Assembly: GCA_015680685.1 (NCBI GenBank)
Contig: MNCI01038206.1
Location: 18,544 to 82,543, forward strand
Length of the DNA: 64,000 bases
Direction of reading: 5' to 3'
DNA from: Gnetum montanum
Lineage: Eukaryota; Streptophyta; Gnetopsida; Gnetales; Gnetaceae
The stretch's first letter is position 1; every line of letters begins with the position of its first letter. The notes beneath the pieces were generated by a model, which did not search any database, was not told the DNA's origin, and was given only the letters and a program-made list of their open reading frames with translations. Shown here one piece after another: positions 55,515 to 64,000 of the stretch. The position numbers and the translations under genes are program-made.

Positions 55515-57318
55515 GTAGGCAGTTCTACCTATTTTTTCTTGGTTTTTAATCTAGTTTTATTATTTTTCTTGTATTTTTCTTGCCACTTTTGGGGCCATTT
55601 TTTCAAATATATGTTGATAGAGGTACCAAATAAAAATTATGATGAAATCCCACCTCTTATTTTGGCTGTTTCCACATGGATCCATGGGTTTCGTTGTTTT
55701 TGTCTTAATAGACTCAATATTTTAAAATAAAGCCTGCTATTTTCCTAATTTTTCTCAAAATTTTGGGGGTATGATCATTTTTTAAGATCTAGGGCAAATT
55801 ATTTATCAAAATTAAATTTTAAAAAAATTCTACTCCATTATTTTTGTGTGTTTTATAATGGGTATTGATCGTTTCATCTGTTTTGGCTATGTTAAGTTGG
55901 GTTTCAGTTTTTAAGCTTTTTACATAGAAAAAGAAAGCAATGTTGTGTATTTTTTCCTAAGAAAATGGATACATGTTTTTCAAATCCAATATTATGGGTT
56001 TGTAGCCCTATGTTTAATATTTCCAATGCCTTTTATCTTATTCAATTTGTCTTTGGAATGATTGAGTCATGGCTATTTTCCTAAGGTCATGTAATTAGGT
56101 TTCTATGCCATTTTTAGATTTTCGTGTAAATTCATGAATTTTTCTAAGCAAATGGCAGGGGTTTTGGATATTTTTTGGTTATAGTTGGGTAGGTATTGGC
56201 TTTATATTTCCAATAGAGGTAGAATCACTCCGATTGGACCTAAAACAAATCTTTTACAAATTTTTCATTAAGCTTATGTCAAAAGGGGGTTTGTGCTGTT
56301 TCCAAAATTTTGTCCACATTGGTAAATTTCTTCTAAATAAATGAAAATGTTTTTAAATTTTCTTTAATATGGTACATAGGGCTTGATTTAGGCTTTTAAA
56401 TGATGTAGAATCACTCTGTTTGGAGCTCAAACAAATTTTTTACCAACCCTGTGCAAAAATGATTTAATGGTGACAACTACGATTTTTGCTAATTTCATCT
56501 ATATTCCATGTGAAAATAGCTATGTATTTCTATTTGCAATGGTTATGGCTACAAAGATTGTGATGTCAAGATTCTTTCAGTGGTGGAATCACTAAAATTG
56601 AAGCTTGTATGAGCTTTTGATAAATTTTTGGTTATGGCTATGTAGATAAGGTGAAAACATAGTTGTAGCACATTACCCCTTTGGGGATGGAAGTGATTGA
56701 TATATGTAGATTTTTCTTATTAAAATGTAAAACATATGTTTTAAATCTATTTTTTAAGAAAATAAAAATCTTTACTATTTTTAAAAAGCTTATGGTTATA
56801 TGCTTTTTTGAATTTTAATGCTTTTTTCTAAATTTATGCATAGCTTCAATGCTTATTTCTAAGTTTATGTTCAATTTAGATGCCTTTTTTCTAAATTTAT
56901 GCATGTTTTTTAGATTTATGCATACTTTACACTAAGGCTTAGTCTTGGCTATAACGTTTTGGCTATAATATTTTGGTTATGAAGTAGAAGGCTATAAAAG
57001 ATAGTAATAATGCTTTCATGGAATTTTTGAAGTCAACTTAGATAAACATATTAGAGCTTTTTAGAAGGCTATAAAAGATAGTAATAATTCTTTTATGGAA
57101 TTTCTTAAGCCAACTTAGATAAACATCTTATAGCGTTTTATATAGGCTAATTTCACCTTCAACTAGATGTTTTTTCAAAATTTGCTAAGTATTTCCTTAA
57201 GCTAACTTAGATAAACACCTTAGAGCTTTTTACAAAGGCTAATTTCACCTTTGATTAGATGTTTTTCCAAATTTGTTAAGTAATTTCAATTGGTCATAAT
57301 GCTTTTTTTTGCTTCATG
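55515..57318 (+). other. first intron of the plus-strand ORF (copy B)
   Basis: 1.8 kb, T-rich, no coding pattern, full of ttggctat phrases also common in the other introns. Ends with a tttttgc...cttgaag acceptor-like stretch. Confidence 0.4.
56815..57290. repeat. tandem repeats inside the first intron
   Basis: Short unit ttttttctaaatttatgc about four times (56815-56930). Longer unit of 80-90 bases about three to four times (56985-57290), each with aacttagataaaca followed by ttagagctttttaga-like text and an aggctataaaaga or aggctaatttcacctt start. Confidence 0.75.
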
Positions 57319-60300
57319 CAATGTTTTCTTGAAGCCCATCCTCATCATCATGGAGTTGGTGGGTATTTTTGGCTACATTAATCAGCCCAAGACTAATACC
57401 CCACTCCCCAATATGCCTTTGGGGAAGGCTTCACTATGGTTCTAGCCTAGGGCAAGGGAATTCCTTGCCTACATTCTACAAAACTTCAATGTGATGTTAA
57501 GGTTACACTTATCCATAGATATGGCTAGGTTCATTACAAACAAGCCACCACTAGGAGGAGCATCAGATGCTATCAGTCCATGTTACCTCACAGATATCTA
57601 GATAATGTTAGAGTATAGTTATTATAATGCTAACAATACTTTGATGGTGGTGCATAGAGCCCATACATTATTCCAGAACCTACCTGGAACCATGCATCAT
57701 TTACAGGGGTAAACATTGTTATTGTAATGTTTTTATGCTTTTGGATTAACTACCTTACCTAACTTCATTGGTTTTACAAAATTCTTGCAAGTACAAGTTC
57801 AATGATCAAATCTTGGTAGTGGCTCAAACTACTTTAAATGAATTCACCAAGAGTCTTTAGATAAGAACTGTTGTGTATCAATAGTTATAAGGGTACTTTG
57901 ATGCATATGCTTCAAGGTTCAGCCTTGTATAGAAGAAGTGTAAGGATGATGGGATGATGCACAACTGGTGGGTAGACTCTGATAGCATGGATCATACCCT
58001 TGTAGTTGGGACCTCTACTCAAACCAAACTAAAGAAGAAAAGGAAAAGTAAACATAAAGGCTATAGCTTCTAGTGTTTCATGGTTATAACTCTAAGTGTT
58101 CTATTACTTTGGCTAGATGTTAAATTTTGCTTATGTTGATGCTAAATTTTGGTTGTTGCTTTGTAGGACCTTCCACCTCTGTTGATGTCTCCATACCATT
58201 TTTAGGGGCATGTCATGAGGATACCCTCATCCTAAATTTTAGTGAGGTGATACCAGCATAGGAGTGGTTGAGGTAATAAGTGCCTAGGTATGTTCAAGAA
58301 AACATCCAACGTGCAAGTTTTCTTGATGTATTTATGGTATCTATCCCTTCCATCACTTCTATGAAGATGTTGCATGTCATCAATTCTTTTGATGAAAAGA
58401 TTGATCATTTTAGCACCATCATCTAGGGTGTGAAGGTTAACATGGATATTGATGTAGGCCTCTTTCGTAACTTGTATGGTGTCCTTGCTAATGGGGCAAA
58501 GATTCCAACAAGAATAGTAAATAATTAGGCCATTATGATGAAGTTTTAGAGTAGCTTGGTGCCAACATGGGCCACTTTGAAATTTCCATGAATGACTCCA
58601 TGAACACTAATGCAAAGTAGTCATATCCTTTGTTCAAGTCTCATGCATTTCCTAACCTATTATCATAAAAAAATGAGATTGGCATTGTGTAGGGGTGGAC
58701 CTTCAAGAAGGTCCTAATGGATGACACCATGTTCAACTAGGCAGCTACCTTGGCTGTTGGGCTTTAGGAGGAGATCCTTAGACTCTATGTTGTAGACATC
58801 TCTACAATAATCCACATGCACTTTGCATTTTTTGTTGGTTATTTGAAGAGGTTTGTGAAGTTTATGGTCATGTATAGGAATGGGCAATGGGTTCCCCAAG
58901 ACCTAAGCTAACTTTCTAAGCCTTGGATAAAGCACATTTATCCAATGGTGCAAGCTCAAAACCCACTAAAAGGAATGGATGATATGTTATCCATTATCAC
59001 TAAGGATGTTAATGTCATGTAGTTTGAGTCTCTTGATAACATAGATGATGAGGAGCCTCTCATGATCCTAGAAATCATCTAGGAGGCCAAATGACTACAT
59101 AGGAAGGGCAAAGGGGCTACCAGAGAGAAACTGAAAAGTCCTATGATAGAAGCACCACTAGTATCAGATCAGCATACCTCAAAGAAGCTTAAGTTTAAGC
59201 ATAGGCCATCATAGTAGGAAATTACAAGTATGCTTTATTTAAATTTGGTTATTTCATGTTTTAAAGTTTATGGCTACTTTATGGTTTCATTTGTTAACTA
59301 GTTTTCTATGTGATATGGTTGTAGGCAAACATAAAGCTATGAGAGCCCTAGCTATCATGGAGGTAGAACAAAAGTGTGTAGAAGGGGTACTTCTAAAGCA
59401 ACCTATGGTTGAAGAATGATCTAGATGTCGTATTCGGTGAGGTGGTGCTAGGTACAACCCCCCATCATCATCCTAAAGGAGGAAGAGGAGGAGGAGCCAA
59501 GTATGCTCATGCCTTAATATTTTCATTATATCTTATAGTTTAATTTTGGTTTTCATCCTAACCATTCAATGATTATTATTCTTATGGTAGTTCCTAAGCC
59601 AACAGTGCAAGCACATGTCCCTAAATTTTGTGAAAAACCATGTGTGAAGACTCCAAACAAGGTGGAGTTCATGTGTGGGATGGCTAAGGACATCATCAAT
59701 CGGTTACAATAGGTTGTACCTGAGATATGTAAGGACTTCGTTTTATGTGCCTTAGTTGTTTGGCTATGTCATAGGTTGTGGTTATGTTATGGCCATCTTA
59801 GATTGTGCATTATGTTTATGATTATATTTCATGCCTGTGTAGTGCCTTTTGTGGAGTGGGACCCTAATAGAGACATGGACATTGGCTCCTTTCCTAAGCT
59901 TTCCTCTAATGTATCTAGTGTATCCTTGAAGTTATATGAGAATGCTATTGATCTAGCAATGCAATGCAAAAAATCTTCATGGGAGCTAGAGAGGTCCAAT
60001 GAATTCCTATGGGATGAAGTTGTGGCTTTAAGGGAAATGACTCAATGGAAATAGGAAACTATTAGAGATCTCTAAGACCACAAGGCCTTTGTGGAGGCCC
60101 AAGTGACTAACTCAAGGAAGTTGTGATCTAGGAAGATCACGTGGGCTTGCTACTAGCATGTTATTCAAGATAAAGTAGTAGTCCTATGGATGATGGTTGA
60201 ATAATATGTGTAGATGGACCTCATCTCCTAGAAGGTTGAGGACTAGAAGAATCACTACATGCGGGTCCTAGAGTGGGGTAAAAAATAAAAGGCCCACAAG

Positions 60301-61079
60301 TGATAGTACAAGGCATATCATGGGGCCTACCTTAACTGGTTCAAGGAGGATTAGGTTGAATGGTGCAAGAGAAAGCTATTCATCCAAGGGATCCAGGTAG
60401 AGAGTGCTTATTAAATTTTTGAAAGTACTCTCATAGTGGATTAATCCCTTATGACTTGGATTATCACTACTTCATGTGAGACCTCCATAGCTACTATGGC
60501 CTGGGAGCCTCCTACTTGGACTACTACAGATAGGACCAACATCCTTTCTAGTGTTGATATTGGAGGTGTTCATTGGGTCAACATGATAAAGGACCAGATC
60601 CTCCACCATATGGAAGAAGGCCTTTCACTTCTATCCCAAGATGTAATGGAGTTGGAATCTCTAGAGGTTAGATGTATTTTATGTTTTTTTTTGTTTTAGG
60701 CTATGGTTTTGGCTATGGGTTACTAATTGGCTATCTGTTGTTACATTTTAGACCTCAGGAGACATTGGCAGCCCTAGTAGTCAGGTTAGGAATGACCCAC
60801 CAATTCCTCCTCTAGATGCCACTTAGCAGCATCCATAAGCTTAGCTTGTTTACTATTTGTGTTTTATTTTCATGTTGATGGCTATGACTAGCCAAGATTA
60901 TGCTATAGATTATTTTTGACACTTTTACCACATAGTGTACCCATGGCTATGTATGTTGTGGACATTCTAACTTTAAATTTAAATTTTGGTTTTATTTTTG
61001 GCTATATATCTATAGTTGTAGTAAACGTTGTAAATGTTGTGAATGTTAAGAATGACTATGTTGATGTTTTAGTTATAAC

Positions 61080-61440
61080 ATTAAATGACTAGTCGATGCA
61101 ATAATAGGCTAAAAAAAAGAAGTATAATAATAACCAAGATATTTGCTAGTGTTAGGCCATCATGGGCATAGGTTATATTGTGTGATTATGGTGACATTGC
61201 TAGTTTAAGACCATGTAGGCCATGATGCTAGTTTAAGGTCTTAGTGGACCAATAATGAAAAAGAAACATATATTTATAAGGCTTTTTGATGTTTATAACA
61301 TGAGTAAAAGTAAAGAAAGCTATAATAAATAAGTAAAAATGAAATTGAAATTAGAAACTTAGGCTATATGCATAAGCTATGTGCAAAAAGAGTAAAAAAA
61401 ATGCATAAAAAGATATAACAAATTGCAAAAGAAACGTTAG
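61080..61440. repeat. boundary block (right) of the plus-strand unit
   Basis: gctagtttaaggtcttagtg at about 61228 and the A-rich text with aaagctataataaataag match the block at 51000-51600 in direct orientation. E7 protease-side sequence starts left of 61700, so this block is the junction. Confidence 0.45.
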
Positions 61441-61449
61441 GCTATATGG

Positions 61450-62246
61450 CTATTTGGTTATAAGGGTCTGGGATGGAAAGGTTACTTCACTTGTGCAGAT
61501 TCTTCCTAATCTTTGTGAGATTAGAGAATGAATAAGGTTTTTTCTACACAAGCTTGTATTCTCGATCACCTTCGTTGATGATGCTAAAAGGAAGTTCATC
61601 CCATAATGCATCCCATTGCTTATCATTATCATTGTTGAGTCATTGCTCTCTTTTGGATTATTGGACTTCATGGCTAGGAGCTTCTTCCTAAAGCTCCACT
61701 TCAGATCCTTGATCTATGTTCACATTGTTTATAGCTAAGTGCATTGCGTTATCACCATGAATGATAATTTCACATCCGTCGTAAGGAAGGTGAATTTTAT
61801 GATGGATGGGATAGGACATGATTCATAATTGAGGCAACTAAGGCCTTCCTAGGATAAGGCTAAATCTTAGCGTCTCTTCCACCACCAAGAAATTGGCAGT
61901 TATGGGGAATTACTTACCTACTAGAAAATCCAAGGAGATAGACCCCTTGACAGAAAGTCTTGATCCATTAAAGGACTTAAGAGCTATGGTGGTTGTAGGT
62001 TGTATATGCTCAATTAAGCCTAATCATTCAACAATGGTGTGTGGGATGATGTTAGTTATGGCCTTGTCATCAAATTGCATCAAATGTACTTTAAAGTATC
62101 CTATGCATATGGTTATAAATAGAGGGGTTGTAGTTACTTTACCATTTTTTGGATTAACCTTGATTTTGCTATCAAAAAATGTTAATGGTGTTGACTTCTC
62201 CTTCCTTGGTGAGGAAGGAATCATCACCACACGGATGGCTTCCTAG
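61450..62246 (-). pseudogene. E7 aspartic protease and tail
   Basis: 62230-62024: PKNGKVTTTPLFITICIGY, then QFDDKAITNIIPHTIVE, the retropepsin catalytic region with DDG changed to DDK. It continues through LGLIEHIQ to LRFSLILGRP near 61850 (the second conserved protease block) and YPIHHKIHLPYDGCEIII, HGDNAMHLAIN near 61790-61740. These are Tat-branch gypsy protease features. After 61450 the frame ends at the plus-strand unit. Confidence 0.7.
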
Positions 62247-62249
62247 TGA

Positions 62250-63999
62250 GTGAGGATGTCCTCACTAACGGTGATGGAAGTGAACATTTGGACTAATGCC
62301 TCATGATGTGTGGAAGAAATCATGATGAGGTCATACAATCTTAAATTTGTATTCTTCTACTTGTAGGATTTCTTGACTTTTTCCATTATACTCAAGAAGC
62401 TTTTATCATTGTTCATGCGCTTGTCACCCAAATTGTGCTTCACTTCCTCCATGCACCCAAAAATGAAAACTTTGACTTTAGGTTGTGGTTGTTAAGGCTT
62501 CTCCTCATTATTCTAGTTATGGAATTTTGTATCCTCTTATGCTTCTTGGTTGGAGTGGGTTGGGTAGAAATATTCATGGGTATAGCCATAATGGGAGTGG
62601 GCTTCAGTGAGCCCACTTCCTTTCGTGCCTCTATCTGCTTGTCATCCCTATCATCCTTGGTTGTGAGAAGAGGTAATAGCATTGGCCACCACAAGTGATT
62701 GTTGCATAGTTGTTTGGGCTATGGCTAGTTGTGTTATGTTAGGTTGAGGTACCTTGATGACAAAAGGTTTTCTTAGAGGCACTTATGATGGTACTTTTAT
62801 AACAAAGGGGGATCTTGAGCTATGGGAAGTTGAAGAAGTCCTTTCATCATAGAGGGGGTACTTGAAGCATCAATGGCTCTCTTATAGGTCTCTAATCATC
62901 ATCAATGTTGAATGTTGAAATAACATAAAAGTTATCATTAGCATTCAATGGGTCTTTGTAGAATTGCATTGATTGGTTTTGTGGCTGAATCAGGTTGGAA
63001 GCATTCAAGACTTACTCCTTCCTATCTATCATTCTATGTAGGTTATCCTTTAGTGTGAGGTAGAAGTCTATGTCATGATTTGATAGTTGGTGATAATGGT
63101 AGAAATGATCTAATTTGAAGTAGTTAGATAGTTGGGGATGATCCTTTATTTCCCGAGTGGGGTCTTTGGCTATTTTGCATAACCTCTCGTGTTTCTTTTG
63201 AGTGGATTTAGTCATTTTTTTTATGTTGCATGTGTCCACTCCTTAATAGTTTTTCTAGTAACATGGATGGTTTCATAGGTAAGATAGTATATTTGGATTT
63301 TCCCTTTCTTTCGAAGTTAGGTCTGGTTATTGTTGATGTAGCAACCTTAGAGGTTAAGTGTTGGTTATTATGGTCATTAGTGGGGACCTTGGGTTGGTTG
63401 GCCTTTGGCCCCTAGCTTATGATCATTGTTTCTTTGCTTACAGTTACTATGGTTGTATTGTTTTGTTTATTTTTCTCTTTGTTTCTCCATGTATGTTAAT
63501 TTTTGTATGCTATGTAGGTTGGATCGTGATTGGCCTCTACAACATCTTCTATATATTTAGTTTGAGAAAATGCCTAGCTAAGGGATAGTGGGTCACAGCA
63601 GTAGAGCTTGGACTTGATGAATTCATTAACTGCTCCCTTAAATGTGGCTAACAAGTTAGCTTTGTCTATAGGCTCTAGTATTTCATTTAGCAGTCCATTC
63701 CACCATTGAATGAATTTCTGCATGGGCTTAAGGGATCCCTACTTGATCTTCATGAGTGATCTAGTGTGGTGTCAAGCTTCAAGTTATACTTGAAATAGTT
63801 AACAAATTGGGCTATCAAGTCCTCCAAAGAGGATATGGATCCTCTAGGTAATGCATGATACCAATCAAGTGCCTTCTTAGTCAAGGACATATGGAAAATC
63901 CTCATGATGATATGAGGCCATTACTATAAGAGTAAGCATTTAGATCAAAAGTTAATAAGGTGAGCATTGGGATCACCTTCTTTATTGTATTTGCTAAAT
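62250..63999 (-). pseudogene. E7 gag (runs off the right edge)
   Basis: 63999-63780: YNKEGDPNAHLINF, MSLTKKALDWYHALPRGSIS, SLEDLIAQFVNYFKYNLKL, the conserved Retrotrans_gag core (WY-LP-GSI-S-EDL). 63239-63012: KLDHFYHYHQLSNHDIDFYL followed by LKDNLHRMIDR, the Tat-type zinc motif with its Cys residues replaced by Phe or Tyr. 63000-62250 is a broken linker to protease. It is probably the same element as E6, now separated by the plus-strand unit. Confidence 0.75.
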
Positions 64000-64000
64000 T

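Larger units (their letters stand above)
55387..60830 (+). pseudogene. decayed multi-exon plus-strand ORF (copy B), function unknown
   Basis: Exon 1 starts MAPKQREGKS at 55387 and ends near 55514. Likely later exons: 57319-57708; 57790-58046; 58168-59228 (SIPFLGACHEDTLIL, LYVVDISTIIHMHFAFFVGY, KRFVKFMVMYRNGQWVPQDL); 59334-59500; 59592-59734; 59840 to about 60665 (VPFVEWDPNRDMDIGSF, LYENAIDLAMQCKKSSWELE, a coiled coil); 60753-60825. Boundaries have GT donors and pyrimidine-rich AG acceptors, and coding phase is kept across most joins. Most in-frame stops are TAG. I do not recognise the family; the long coiled C-terminus and nuclear-type composition recall plant transposon-associated proteins, but that is weak. 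It runs opposite to gag and pol on either side. Confidence 0.5.

Noticed and set aside
61893-62246. 117-codon plus-strand ORF
   Set aside because: Shadow of the E7 protease on the minus strand, which shows the conserved retropepsin blocks.

Overview
The window looks like intergenic DNA of a large, repeat-rich seed-plant nuclear genome. A gymnosperm is my guess from the age and nesting of the elements; nothing in the sequence fixes the species. Almost everything is decayed LTR retrotransposon: Ty3/gypsy of the non-chromodomain Athila/Tat type, plus one SIRE/Maximus-like Ty1/copia. I see no bacterial, organellar or rRNA/tRNA genes. One compact, apparently intact cellular gene stands out: five exons on the minus strand at 15717-16731, encoding 153 aa of unknown function.

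Layout. 1-2113: the 5' end of a minus-strand gypsy element R0 (gag start plus a 1.6 kb LTR) inserted into the 3' part of E1. 2114-9496: minus-strand Athila-like element E1 (INT, RNase H, RT, PR, gag, PBS, 5' LTR). It is itself inserted in a minus-strand copia element (9497 to about 14041). 14.0-18.9 kb: the spliced gene and its flanks, with a minisatellite upstream of the gene. 18887-32630: plus-strand gypsy E4, whose 5' LTR is split by a complete plus-strand element E2 (18993-27062, TSD cttga). 32.6-38.5 kb: an LTR-like remnant and minus-strand Tat-like pol (E5). 38.5-40.9 kb: a 190-bp-period array leading into a plus-strand first exon. That exon is split by complete minus-strand element E3 (40940-47512, TSD agaag). 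47.7-51.0 kb: second minus-strand Tat-like pol (E6). 51.0-61.4 kb: a second, longer 187-bp-period array followed by a decayed plus-strand multi-exon ORF. 61.4-64.0 kb: minus-strand protease and gag (E7), probably the 5' half of the element that owns E6.

How the parts relate. E1-E4 are one family. They share TGATGAG...CTCATCA LTR ends, a primer-binding site resembling the 3' end of tRNA-Asp, GATATC palindrome arrays in U3, an unusual CCHC motif in Gag and a duplicated polypurine-like box. E2 and E3 lack RT and integrase, so they must have relied on enzymes supplied in trans. E5, E6 and E7 are a different, Tat-like group. In both E5 and E6 the pol reading frame runs back to an oppositely oriented array-plus-ORF unit at the same point. 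With PR and gag on the far side, this suggests a composite element carrying a spliced antisense gene between protease and RT. That is the best candidate here for something undescribed.

Decay is dominated by C-to-T and G-to-A changes, as expected of long-methylated DNA. It can be read in the primer sites, in the stop codons and in the integrase catalytic glutamate. The assembly has visible faults: a 132-base N gap, two single-N joins with duplicated ends, and one contig placed backwards at 2471-2979.
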